64,000 bases of DNA from Rhodospirillales bacterium (lineage in GTDB: Bacteria; Pseudomonadota; Alphaproteobacteria; Rhodospirillales; Shumkoniaceae): NCBI GenBank assembly GCA_028281785.1, contig JANQJG010000177.1, positions 62,001-126,000 of the forward strand, written 5' to 3'. A program made the position numbers and the translations under genes. This document shows, piece by piece, positions 1-8,490 of this stretch. The notes under the pieces are model-generated. The model saw only the letters and a list, made by a program, of their open reading frames with translations. It was not told the DNA's origin and made no database searches. Numbering within the stretch: position 1 is the first letter of the stretch; each line of letters starts with the position of its first letter.

Positions 1-615
1 GACGATGCGGATTCGCCCGCCCTCGGCCTTGGCCCACGCCAGCAGCTCGCTCGACGGCAGCAGCGCCTCCGGGCAGGCCAGTCTGAGCTCGAAGTCGAAA
101 CGCACGGCGGCATGAACAAAGGACGCCGCAACGTTGTTCCCGTCACCGCACCAGGCGACGACCCGATCGCGGATCGAACCACGATGTTCCTCGAAGGTCA
201 TAATGTCGGCCATCAACTGGCAAGGATGGGAGTCGTCCGTCAGGCCGTTGATCACGGGAATTGTCGCCGCCTCGGCGAGCTCCATAAGCCGCTCGGCCCT
301 GCTGGTGCGGATCATGATCGCGTCGGCATAGCGGGAGAGAACACGCGCCGTATCGGCGATGGTTTCGCCGCGCCCGAGCTGGGAATCGCCGCCGCTGAGG
401 ACGATCACATGGCCGCCCAGCTGCTGCATGCCGACCTCGAAGGAAACGCGCGTTCGCGTGGACGGCTTCTCGAAGATCATGACCAGGGTTCGGCCGGCCA
501 GCGGCTTGGCGTTGGCGGCGTCGCCGTTCTTGTAGGTCGCCCCCAGGCTCAGCATCTCCCGCAGGGTGGTTTCGTCGAAGGCGTCGAGGTCCAGGAAATG
601 TTTGATTTCAGTCAT
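1..615 (-). CDS. argF: Ornithine carbamoyltransferase, C-terminus cut by window edge
   Basis: Transfers the carbamoyl group of carbamoyl phosphate to ornithine to give citrulline, the sixth step of arginine synthesis, in the cytosol. The first 205 residues are visible, starting MTEIKHFLDLDAF. The carbamoyl-phosphate motif STRTR is at residues 52-56 and an HPCQ motif follows near residue 133, both typical of the family. The rest of the gene lies beyond base 1. It follows argD on the same strand, so an argD-argF unit is likely, but the 270-bp spacer between them is filled by a repeat element. The family is certain; the anabolic role is inferred from argD next door. Confidence 0.95.
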   Translation of the reverse strand, partial: MTEIKHFLDLDAFDETTLREMLSLGATYKNGDAANAKPLAGRTLVMIFEKPSTRTRVSFEVGMQQLGGHVIVLSGGDSQLGRGETIADTARVLSRYADAIMIRTSRAERLMELAEAATIPVINGLTDDSHPCQLMADIMTFEEHRGSIRDRVVAWCGDGNNVAASFVHAAVRFDFELRLACPEALLPSSELLAWAKAEGGRIRIV

Positions 616-638
616 CGTTCAGGTTTCCGCTTTGGCAA

Positions 639-906
639 GAGCATGTCTCGTCCATATGGATTCATTCTGACAGAACGGTTTCGGGCCTTGGCCAGGAGGA
701 CGCCGCCGAGCGTATCGGGGACTACGGTCAAGGCGTCCGACGCCGTCCACGGCCCGAAACCGCCTGCCCCGAAGGGGTGGGCCGCGGCGGCCATCCGCGG
801 CGTTGTCCGGCTCGCCCGATGGGGTCGCATCGCGCTTCGCCGGACGCCTGACGGGCTGAGCCGCCGCGACGCCATCAGAATGGGTCTATATGGACGAGAC
901 ATGCTC
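639..906. repeat. 268-bp MITE-like element with 32-bp terminal inverted repeats
   Basis: Bases 639-670 and the reverse complement of 875-906 match at 29 of 32 positions, beginning GAGCATGTCTCGTCCATAT. The interior is GC-rich and encodes nothing I recognise. The right end is followed by TA (907-908, in the context CTAG); the left end is preceded by AA, a possible decayed TA. This fits a small non-autonomous transposable element with a TA target duplication. The right inverted repeat supplies the last six codons and the stop of argD. A related single end lies at 38848. The mobility of the element is inferred. Confidence 0.8.
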
Positions 907-2070
907 TAGCTCGGCAGAGACCCGGTCGATCACGCTCACGGCCTCGTCGATATGTTGCTCCTCAATGATCAATGGCGGCACCAGCCGCACCACGTTGTCG
1001 CCGGCAGCGACGGCCAGCAGGCCGCTTTCCTCCAAGCGATCGATGATACGGGTATTCTCGACCTCGCATTCCAAGGCGAGAAGCATCCCGGCTCCGCGCA
1101 GGCCCTTGAAGATTCGGGGATGCGACACCACCACCTTCTCCAGTCGGCGCCAGAGGATACGCGCCTTGGCGTCGACCGCATCCAGAAAACCGTCGGCCAG
1201 CAGAACATCCAGGACGGCGTTTCCCACCGCCATCGCCAGCGGATTGCCGCCGAAGGTCGATCCGTGGCTGCCCGGCGTCAGCGAGGCCGCCACATGCTCC
1301 TTGGCCAGGCAGGCGCCGACCGGGAAACCGCCGCCCAACCCCTTGGCGACCGACAACAGGTCGGGCTCGATCCCCGCCCATTCATAGGCGAAGAGTTTGC
1401 CGGTCCGCCCAACGCCCGTCTGCACCTCGTCGAAGTACAGCAGCACGCCGAACTCGTCGGCGATCCGCCGAAGCTCGCGCAGATAGTCCAGGGTCGCGGG
1501 TCGGACACCTCCCTCACCTTGCACGGGCTCGACCAGGATCGCCGCGGTTTCCGGCGTGATCGCCGCCCTCAGCTCATTAAGATTGCCGAACGCGACTTGG
1601 TCGAAGCCCTCGGGCAGGGGCGTGAAACCGGCCGTATGCTTGGCCTGGGCGCCGGCGGCGATGGTCGCCAGCGTGCGGCCGTGGAAGCCGCCGGCACAGG
1701 TGACGATGCGGTAGCGCTCGGGCGCGCCGTGATCATCCTGGTATTTGCGGACGAGCTTGAGGCCGCATTCGACCGCCTCCGCGCCCGAATTGCAGAAAAA
1801 GACCGAGTCGGCGAAGGTCGCATCAACCAGGCGTTCGGCCAGCCGGTCCTGTTCCGGAATCTGGTAGAGGTTGGAGCAGTGCCACAGCTTGCCGGCCTGG
1901 GCCTGCAGCGTCTCCACCAGATGGGGATGGCAATGCCCCAGCGCCGTCACCGCAATCCCGGCGCAGAAGTCCAGATATCGTCGGCCCTGCCCGTCCACAA
2001 GATAGACGCCTTCGCCCCGGACGAAGGCCAGATCCTTGCGGGCGTAGTTGGGCATGACCGCGGAAATCAT
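886..2070 (-). CDS. argD: Acetylornithine aminotransferase (class III PLP transaminase)
   Basis: Converts N-acetylglutamate semialdehyde to N2-acetylornithine, and may also serve as succinyldiaminopimelate aminotransferase, using pyridoxal phosphate. The protein has 394 residues. The PLP lysine is K243 in SVAKGLGGGFPVGA, and GSHGSTFGGNPLA and FDEVQTGVGRTG are family motifs. The start at 2070 has a GAGGAG ribosome site about five bases upstream; an internal methionine at residue 6 (MPNYARK) is an alternative. The last six residues, EHVSSI, and the TAG stop lie inside the 639-906 repeat, so the C-terminus has been rewritten by that element. argF follows on the same strand. Confidence 0.95.
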   Translation of the reverse strand: MISAVMPNYARKDLAFVRGEGVYLVDGQGRRYLDFCAGIAVTALGHCHPHLVETLQAQAGKLWHCSNLYQIPEQDRLAERLVDATFADSVFFCNSGAEAVECGLKLVRKYQDDHGAPERYRIVTCAGGFHGRTLATIAAGAQAKHTAGFTPLPEGFDQVAFGNLNELRAAITPETAAILVEPVQGEGGVRPATLDYLRELRRIADEFGVLLYFDEVQTGVGRTGKLFAYEWAGIEPDLLSVAKGLGGGFPVGACLAKEHVAASLTPGSHGSTFGGNPLAMAVGNAVLDVLLADGFLDAVDAKARILWRRLEKVVVSHPRIFKGLRGAGMLLALECEVENTRIIDRLEESGLLAVAAGDNVVRLVPPLIIEEQHIDEAVSVIDRVSAELEHVSSI

Positions 2071-2160
2071 CGGACTCCTCTTGAGGTTAGGGGGCAGTGC
2101 CCCGGATTTCGGAAGGCGCAGAGTATCGATAGCCCGACCCGCGAAGTCAACGCGGCGATT

Positions 2161-2853
2161 TCAGGTCGCGGAACCGGCCGCCGCGGCCGGCCCCGCACCA
2201 CCATGGGCCTCCGACCAGGCGATGGGGTCGGCGATATAGCCCTCGATCTTTTTCAACGTCTCGCCATCCAGCGCGCCGCGGCGGTGGGCGACGCGGATCA
2301 CGTCGTCCCAGGTGGCCAGCGAGAACAGCGTCACCCCCCGCGCGTCGAGGTTGCGAACGACCACGTCGAAGATCCCGTATTTGAAGATGACAAAGGCGTC
2401 GCTGACGTGGGCCCCGGCCCGGCGCAGACCGTCGCAGAACACGCCTTTCGTACGGCCGTCCGTCGTCAGATCCTCGACCATCAGCACACGTTTCCCAGGC
2501 TCCAGATGGCCTTCGAGCTGCGCCTTCGGCCCGTATCCCTTGGCCTGACGGCGGACCACGACCAGAGGAAGATTGAGGCGGTCGGCAACCATCGCGGCGA
2601 AGGGAATGCCCGCGACCTCGCCGCCGGCGATCACGTCGAACGCCTGATAGCCGAGCGTGGCCAGGATCTTTTGCACGGCCAGTTCGATCAGGGTGTTTCG
2701 GGCCAACGGATAGGAGATCAGGCGCTTGACATCGACGAAGACCGGGCTTGCCCAGCCCGAGGAGAAGAAGAACGGCTCCTGCGGCCGGAACAACACGCAG
2801 TCGGTGTCCAGAAGGATCTGGGCCGTGGTCTCGGCAAGCTGACTGTCAGTCAT
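2161..2853 (-). CDS. pyrE: Orotate phosphoribosyltransferase
   Basis: Joins orotate to PRPP to form orotidine 5'-phosphate in pyrimidine synthesis. The PRPP-binding motif VLMVEDLTTDGRTK is at residues 123-136, and AGGEVAGIPFAA and VVRRQAKGYG are typical PyrE segments. The 230 residues are the longer alphaproteobacterial form, with a low-complexity Ala/Gly tail. The start overlaps the stop of the upstream M20 hydrolase by four bases (ATGA), so the two are translationally coupled. Confidence 0.93.
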   Translation of the reverse strand: MTDSQLAETTAQILLDTDCVLFRPQEPFFFSSGWASPVFVDVKRLISYPLARNTLIELAVQKILATLGYQAFDVIAGGEVAGIPFAAMVADRLNLPLVVVRRQAKGYGPKAQLEGHLEPGKRVLMVEDLTTDGRTKGVFCDGLRRAGAHVSDAFVIFKYGIFDVVVRNLDARGVTLFSLATWDDVIRVAHRRGALDGETLKKIEGYIADPIAWSEAHGGAGPAAAAGSAT

Positions 2854-4145
2854 GGCAGAACCTCCGGCGCCGTGAGCAGGGCGTCGTACAACAGCTGCGC
2901 CCCGGAAAAGAAATCGTCATACGCCATGGCTTCATCCGGATTGTGCGAGCCGTGCTCGTTGCGGATGAAAACCATCGCGGTGGGAATGCCGGCATTGGCG
3001 AAAACCGCGGCGTCATGACCGGCTCCCGACGGCAGCTTCTCGAACGGAATTGCGGTTTCTTGGCAAAGCGCGGCAAGGTGTTCCAAGAGAACCTCGTCGG
3101 TGCGCGCCGGCGGCGTCGGGATCGCGGGTCCTAGCTCGAACGCGACCCTGCGGTTGCGGCCGACGATGTCCATTTCCTCTTCGAGGATACCGGCGAAGCC
3201 ATCCATGGTTTCGGCCGACTGACTCCGGTACTCCAGGCTGAAATCGACCTCTCCCGGAATTCGGCTCATGGCGTGCTCGGCCGGATCGGTGCCGACGATA
3301 CCGAGCGTCACCACCAGATCCTCGCCCTGTTCGAGCAGAATCATCCAGTGCTGGTCGAGCCGCATGACGAGCTCCGACAGCGCGAATACGGCGTCATTGC
3401 GCAGCCAGCGCGGCACCGCGCCGGCATGGCCCGCGTTTCCGCGGCAAACGGCGTTGGGGTGGCGGATATTGCCGCGAATCCCGGTGACCAGCCCGACCGG
3501 CACCTTGCGCGCCACCATCACCGGTCCCTGCTCGATATGCAGCTCGAAAAAGCAGGCGAGGGAAGAGGGATCGAGCAAGGCGTTCCCAGCGCGTATGGGG
3601 ATGAGGTCGGCGCCGCAGGCGGCCATGGCCTCGGCCAGGGTTTCCCGCGCGCCCCGGCGGCGCAGCTCCAGATCCGAGGCGGCAAGCCCGCCAAAGAGCG
3701 CGCTCGATCCGATATAGGCACGGCCGAACCAGGCGCTCTCCTCCCCGCGGAGGACGAACAGCTTGAGCGGGCGCGGCGGCCGGACGTTCGACCGCTTGGC
3801 CCGAACCAGGGCGAGAAGCCCGGCGACCACCCCGGCCGCGCCGTCATAGTTGCCGCCCTGGGGCACGGAGTCCACATGCGAGCCGCAGGCCACGGCCGGC
3901 GCGACATCATCTTCGCCGGGAAGAGTAATGACGACATTGGCTGCCGCGTCGATCTCGACGGTCAGGCCTTCCCCTCGCGCCGTTTCGGCGATGGTCTCCA
4001 TGGCCCGGGTCTCGCCGGCACCATAGGTCGGCCGGTTGATGCCGACGCCCTCGCCGGACTGCCGGCGCAGCTCCTCGAACAGCTCGATCGCCCATGCCTT
4101 GAGTGGATCGGGCACTTCCGGCTCGGTGTTCGGCCGCGGCGTCAT
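2850..4145 (-). CDS. M20-family Zn-dependent amidohydrolase (N-carbamoyl-amino-acid hydrolase/allantoate amidohydrolase type)
   Basis: Probably hydrolyses an N-carbamoyl compound to the free amine, CO2 and ammonia with a two-metal site. Metal-site motifs are visible: CGSHVDSVPQGGNYDGAAG (H90 and D101), RGEES (residues 133-137), ELHIEQGPV, and GSHNPDEAM near the C-terminus. These features and the 431 residues fit the hydantoinase/carbamoylase subfamily (HyuC, AllC, UAB) rather than DapE or ArgE. The substrate cannot be told from sequence; the four-base overlap with pyrE suggests a link to pyrimidine or carbamoyl metabolism, for example carbamoyl-beta-alanine, but that is inference. Confidence 0.85.
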   Translation of the reverse strand: MTPRPNTEPEVPDPLKAWAIELFEELRRQSGEGVGINRPTYGAGETRAMETIAETARGEGLTVEIDAAANVVITLPGEDDVAPAVACGSHVDSVPQGGNYDGAAGVVAGLLALVRAKRSNVRPPRPLKLFVLRGEESAWFGRAYIGSSALFGGLAASDLELRRRGARETLAEAMAACGADLIPIRAGNALLDPSSLACFFELHIEQGPVMVARKVPVGLVTGIRGNIRHPNAVCRGNAGHAGAVPRWLRNDAVFALSELVMRLDQHWMILLEQGEDLVVTLGIVGTDPAEHAMSRIPGEVDFSLEYRSQSAETMDGFAGILEEEMDIVGRNRRVAFELGPAIPTPPARTDEVLLEHLAALCQETAIPFEKLPSGAGHDAAVFANAGIPTAMVFIRNEHGSHNPDEAMAYDDFFSGAQLLYDALLTAPEVLP

Positions 4146-4212
4146 CGGAGGTCTCCCAAAACCGTATTCTGACGGGGGCGTCCGGTCTTGCCAAGACCGC
4201 CCCTGCCCTCGG

Positions 4213-4992
4213 TCACGCCTTCAGCCTGTAGCCGGTCGCGAACATCCGGTAGCACACGAACCACAGGAAGACGTCTGTCGCCGCCACCACGACCAGCCCA
4301 AGCGCGACCGGCATGTCGGCATGGCCGATGAAGCCGTAGCGAAATCCATCGATCACATAGAAGAACGGGTTGAAATGGGCGAGCGTCTGGAACAGCTCCG
4401 GCAGCCGCTCAACGGAGTAGAAGGTGCCGGAGAGGAAGGAGAGCGGCGTGACCACGAAATTCGTGACTGCGGCGATATGATCGAATTTCTCCGACCAGAT
4501 CCCGCCGATCGTGCCGAGCAGGGACAGCATCACCGATGCCGCGACTCCGTGGAAGACGATGAAGAACCAATGGCTCAGATGGAGATCGACGACCACGGCC
4601 ATGGCCAAGGCGACCACGATGCCGACGACGATTCCACGGGTGGCGCCGCCCATGGCGATGCCGAAGGTCAGCTCATGGGCGCTGAGCGGCGGCATCAACG
4701 TATCGACGATATTGCCCTGCACCTTTGCGATGACGATGGAGGAGGAGGTGTTGGCAAAGGCATTCTGCAGGATCGCCATCATGATCAGACCCGGCGCCAG
4801 GAACTCGATATAGGACACACCGCCGATGCCGGCCCGATCACGCCCGATGGCCAGGGCGAACACCGCGAGGAACAGCAGGGTCGTCACGACCGGCGCAACC
4901 ACGGTCTGGGTATAGACCTTCATGAAGCGGCGCACTTCGCGCATGTAGAGGGTTTGCAGCCCGATCCAGTTGATGGTCTCGGCTTGCCGCAT
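4213..4992 (-). CDS. ABC-2 type transporter permease
   Basis: Integral membrane permease of an ABC-2 exporter, 259 residues with about six membrane segments. The segment PLSFLSGTFYSVERLPELFQ and the terminal FRYGFIGHAD region resemble the YadH/NodJ group. The frame stays open far upstream, but the start at 4992 is preceded by AAGGAG (in gggaaggagccagcatc), the family homology begins there, and further extension would cover recX. No ATPase gene is adjacent in this window, so its partner must be encoded elsewhere. The substrate is unknown. Confidence 0.88.
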   Translation of the reverse strand: MRQAETINWIGLQTLYMREVRRFMKVYTQTVVAPVVTTLLFLAVFALAIGRDRAGIGGVSYIEFLAPGLIMMAILQNAFANTSSSIVIAKVQGNIVDTLMPPLSAHELTFGIAMGGATRGIVVGIVVALAMAVVVDLHLSHWFFIVFHGVAASVMLSLLGTIGGIWSEKFDHIAAVTNFVVTPLSFLSGTFYSVERLPELFQTLAHFNPFFYVIDGFRYGFIGHADMPVALGLVVVAATDVFLWFVCYRMFATGYRLKA

Positions 4993-5066
4993 GATGCTGG
5001 CTCCTTCCCGGCTTTCTTCTCTCGCGGGTGTTATATAGAGCGGCAGTGGCAACGGGCTCAAAGAAA

Positions 5067-5663
5067 ATGGATAAAAGCGGACGGGGATCGGAGGGCGACG
5101 AGCGGCGGCGGCGCGCGCCCCGGAAGGCGACGGAAACCTCGCTGACCAACGCGGCATTGTTTTACCTACAGCGCTTCGCGTCCTCCTCGGAGAACCTGCG
5201 GCGCGTGCTCCTCCGGCGAGTCGCGCGCTCCGCCCGACATCACGGGACGGACCCGGCCGAAGGCGCGGCCCTCGTCGATGCGATTGTCGCCCGGTTCGAA
5301 CAAAACGGGCTGTTGGACGATCAAACCTATGCCGAGGCGCGCGCCCGAAGCCTGCACCGGCGCGGCGCCTCGACGCGCATGATCCGCGCCGGCCTGCGCC
5401 AGAAGGGCGTCGCGGACGACGCGATAGACCGCGCCCTTGCCGCGCTCGCCGAGGACACCGAGGACCTGGAACTCGCGGCAGCCGTGGCGCTCGCCCGGCG
5501 CCGCCGGCTGGGTCCTCACCGCGCGGCGGCGCAGCGCGAAAGCCATCGCGAAAGGGACCTCGCCACCCTCGCCCGAGCCGGCTTCTCCTATGATATCGCA
5601 CGGCGGGTCATCGAGGCCGAGACCGTCGCCGATCTGGACGCGATGTTGTCTGGCGAAGGATGA
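5067..5663 (+). CDS. recX: RecX family regulatory protein
   Basis: RecX binds RecA filaments and modulates recombination and the SOS response. The 198-residue protein is strongly basic at its N-terminus and has three-helix repeats typical of RecX (YLQRFASSSENLRRVLLRRV, then DAIVARFEQNGLLDDQTYAE, then RRLGPHR and RAGFSYDIARRVI). A GTG at 5028 in the same frame is an alternative start but leaves only 35 bases to the divergent permease. The ATG at 5067 is preferred. recA is not adjacent. Confidence 0.82.
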   Translation: MDKSGRGSEGDERRRRAPRKATETSLTNAALFYLQRFASSSENLRRVLLRRVARSARHHGTDPAEGAALVDAIVARFEQNGLLDDQTYAEARARSLHRRGASTRMIRAGLRQKGVADDAIDRALAALAEDTEDLELAAAVALARRRRLGPHRAAAQRESHRERDLATLARAGFSYDIARRVIEAETVADLDAMLSGEG

Positions 5664-5669
5664 AGGAGG

Positions 5670-7988
5670 TCAGCCGTCCGGTACCGAGGTCTCGTCGGGT
5701 GTTCCCGTTGCCTTGGCCGCGCCTGGAGGCTCGCCCCCACTTACTTCCTTGCGTGCGGCGGGCTTCCGTCGCCGCTTGGATGAGGTATCGACAAAGGCTG
5801 GCGGCGCCGAGCCGTCCTTGTCCTGCCCGAAATAGAGGGTCGTATGCGGGAAGGGAATCTCGATGCCCAGCTCGTCGAAGCGGTTTTTCATGCGACGGTT
5901 GAATTCGCGCCCGACATTCCATTGCTTGATCGGGCGGGTCTTGATGCGTGCCTTGATGATGACCGCCGAGTCCGCAAACTGGTCGACGCCCAGCACCTCC
6001 AGCGGCTCGAGAATCAGCGGCCCGTACTCCGTGTCCTCCTGCAAGCCTGCCCCGATCTCCCGCAGGACATCCATCACCTCGTCGACGCTCTCCCGGTAGG
6101 CGACGCCGACCTCGAAGACATACATGGAGAAATCCTTGGTCATGTTTGTGACCGTGTCGACGGCGCTGAAGGGGATGGTGTGGACGTTGCCGGACAGGTC
6201 GCGGAGACGGATGGAACGGATCGACAACCGCTCGACCACGCCGCCGATTCCCGCGACGTTGACCACGTCGCCCACCGAAATCGCATCCTCGAACAGCATG
6301 AACGCGCCGGTGATCACGTCCTGCACGAGCTTCTGTGACCCGAAGCCGATGGCGAGGCCGACGACCCCCGCCCCGGCGAGCAGCGGGCCGATATTCACGC
6401 CGACCTCCGAAAGGACGATCAGGGTGACCATGACCAGCAGAATGACCAGAAGCGCGTTTCGCACCAGCGGCAGCAGCGTGCGCGCCCTGGCACTGCGCTC
6501 GATCAGGTTGCCTTCGGCATCGGTACGGCCGAGATAGCGCTCGATCGCCGTGCTTACCGCTTCCCAGAGGACGAGGGCGATAACGATAACGATCAGGATG
6601 CTGAGGCCGCTGCCGACGACGCGCCGGCCGAAGGGGCTTTCAAGCCAGCCGAACGCATCGAGCCCCCAGGCCTGGAGGAGGGCAATACCGGCGATCAGAT
6701 AGATGACCGTGCGCAGCACGGTGTGCAGCACGGGCATGTAGCGGTTGACCCGGCCCTCCAGGGTCGGGAAACGGGTTCTGAGATCGGCTTTGACCGTGAA
6801 GCCGCGTTCCACCGCGCGCCGCATGCCGTGCGCGGCGAGCCGCGCGGCGACCAGGATCACGGCGGTTAAAACGGTCGCCCGGATCAAGTATTCGAAACCG
6901 CCTTCGATCCCCAAAGCCCAGATGGCGTACAGGCCGGCCACGTACACGATGGCGAGAACATGCCAGACATCGGCGAGGCGTTGGCGCAACCGTCCCCCCA
7001 GGGCCCGGCGCAGGCGGCCCCGCCCCTCGCCCCGGATCCAACCGGCGACGACAGTCCGGTTCTGCGACAGGAAGACGATGACCAGGACGGCGACGAGCAA
7101 ACCCAACAGCTTGAGCAGAGCCGCGTGGCCTCCGCGCGGCAGGCCGAGCAAAAGCGCCGCTTCCACCGCGTAGTAGCCGAACACCGAGATCCCGATCAGC
7201 CGCGATGCCCAGATGAAAAGGTAGTTGGCGGTCTCCCCGTCCATGGGGAAGAGGCGCAGGCCCGCGGCGCCGGGCGCCAGAATCAGCCGCATCGCCACCA
7301 GCAGAAGCCGCGTCAAGAGATAGGCGTTGACGACGGAAAGAATGACGATCTGCGTCGATTCGGACGGCCGCATCACGGGCAGCATGCCATAGGCGGCGCC
7401 GGCAAAGACCGCGAGCGGAACGATCTGGAGAACGGCCCGCGCAAGGAGCAGGGGAATACGCACGAACAGACCGGCCGTCTCGCGCCCCTCGAGATGGGAT
7501 CGGGGGCGTGTCAGCAGGCGGGCGACAACCCTCTCCGCCAACCAGCCGACCGTCAGGATCAGGACGAGATTGAAGAGGGCGACGCCCCAGAGCCGGCGCG
7601 ACTCCGAATCCCCAACCTGGTCGCCGAGCCATGCCCACAGGCCCGGGAGATCCCCCAGCCGCTTGAGGCCGCCGACGAGTTCCTGCCCCGACTCGGCCGC
7701 GTTGGCCGAAAGCTCTGCGATCAGGCGGGCACCGAACCCCTCTGGCGGAGCCGCTTCCTCTGCACCCTGGCGCGCGGCGATCAAGGCTCGAAGCTGGGAC
7801 AGCAGCTCCTGACGCTTCGTCTCGTCCTCGATCGTGGTGACAAGGCTCTCCAGCTCCTCGACCGTGACCTCCTGGCCAGAGGCGGACGTCGCCGTCCCAG
7901 TGACGAGGACGAGACAGCAGAGAAACAGGATCGGCAGCACCCGTATCCCAAGCGGCCCCCGGCGGCGGACTGTGACACAGGTTCCCAT
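5670..7988 (-). CDS. MscS-family mechanosensitive channel with large N-terminal region
   Basis: Inner-membrane channel expected to open under hypo-osmotic stress. The protein has 772 residues: a signal peptide (about residues 1-38, VLPILFLCCLVLVTG), a periplasmic coiled-coil segment, about eight extra membrane helices, then the MscS pore and beta domain (GAGVVGLAIGFGSQKLVQD, GAFMLFEDAISVGDVV) and a charged tail. The size and layout resemble E. coli YbiO. The start at 7988 is chosen because AAGGA lies eight bases upstream; ATG at 7994 is in frame. It converges on recX with a six-base gap. Confidence 0.88.
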   Translation of the reverse strand: MGTCVTVRRRGPLGIRVLPILFLCCLVLVTGTATSASGQEVTVEELESLVTTIEDETKRQELLSQLRALIAARQGAEEAAPPEGFGARLIAELSANAAESGQELVGGLKRLGDLPGLWAWLGDQVGDSESRRLWGVALFNLVLILTVGWLAERVVARLLTRPRSHLEGRETAGLFVRIPLLLARAVLQIVPLAVFAGAAYGMLPVMRPSESTQIVILSVVNAYLLTRLLLVAMRLILAPGAAGLRLFPMDGETANYLFIWASRLIGISVFGYYAVEAALLLGLPRGGHAALLKLLGLLVAVLVIVFLSQNRTVVAGWIRGEGRGRLRRALGGRLRQRLADVWHVLAIVYVAGLYAIWALGIEGGFEYLIRATVLTAVILVAARLAAHGMRRAVERGFTVKADLRTRFPTLEGRVNRYMPVLHTVLRTVIYLIAGIALLQAWGLDAFGWLESPFGRRVVGSGLSILIVIVIALVLWEAVSTAIERYLGRTDAEGNLIERSARARTLLPLVRNALLVILLVMVTLIVLSEVGVNIGPLLAGAGVVGLAIGFGSQKLVQDVITGAFMLFEDAISVGDVVNVAGIGGVVERLSIRSIRLRDLSGNVHTIPFSAVDTVTNMTKDFSMYVFEVGVAYRESVDEVMDVLREIGAGLQEDTEYGPLILEPLEVLGVDQFADSAVIIKARIKTRPIKQWNVGREFNRRMKNRFDELGIEIPFPHTTLYFGQDKDGSAPPAFVDTSSKRRRKPAARKEVSGGEPPGAAKATGTPDETSVPDG

Positions 7989-8148
7989 TGTCATTTTCCT
8001 TAAATTCCGTCGTCTCGGCCAGAGAAGCCCCCGGCACGCCCCCCCCTGGCACATGGCCGATCCGGCAGTTGCAAGATCGCGCCAGGATCGCGAAACTTCA
8101 CCCCATCGTCTCGCGGGGCGCAATGAAATTCGCAAGGGACTCTCTGCC

Positions 8149-8490
8149 ATGGCCGTCGTCATCTATCACAACCCACGCTGCAGCAAATCTCGTCAAACGC
8201 TATCGCTGCTCGAGGAACGCGGGATCGATCCGCAGATCGTGGAGTATCTCCAGACCCCGCCGACCGCCGAAGAGTTGCGCCGCATCCTAGGCCTTCTGAG
8301 CCTGCGGCCGCGTGACCTGCTGCGCAAGAAGGAAGCCAAGGAGGCGGGGCTCGATGACCCCAGCCTCAACGACGACGCGCTGATCGCGGGCATGGCCGCC
8401 AATCCCATCGTCATCGAGCGTCCGATCGTCCTCGCCGGGGGCAAGGCCGCCCTTGGCCGCCCGCCGGAAGGCGTGCTGGACATTCTCTAA
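8149..8490 (+). CDS. arsC: ArsC-family reductase (glutaredoxin-coupled arsenate reductase type)
   Basis: Reduces arsenate to arsenite with glutathione and glutaredoxin in the classic members. The 113-residue protein has the thioredoxin-like fold start VVIYHNPRCSKSRQTLSLL, with the active cysteine in NPRCSKSR at residue 11, and NPIVIERPIV and the GRPPE end as in ArsC. AAGGGA lies upstream of the ATG. No arsenite pump or arsR is nearby, so a general stress or unknown substrate role remains possible. The 3' end overlaps the convergent LacI-type gene by four bases. Confidence 0.88.
   Translation: MAVVIYHNPRCSKSRQTLSLLEERGIDPQIVEYLQTPPTAEELRRILGLLSLRPRDLLRKKEAKEAGLDDPSLNDDALIAGMAANPIVIERPIVLAGGKAALGRPPEGVLDIL

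Noticed and set aside
952-3018. Long open frame on the plus strand opposite argD and pyrE
   Set aside because: High GC makes antisense frames stay open; argD, pyrE and their motifs on the minus strand explain the region.
4993-5601. N-terminal extension of the ABC permease
   Set aside because: It would overlap recX, carries no family homology, and a ribosome site exists at 4992.
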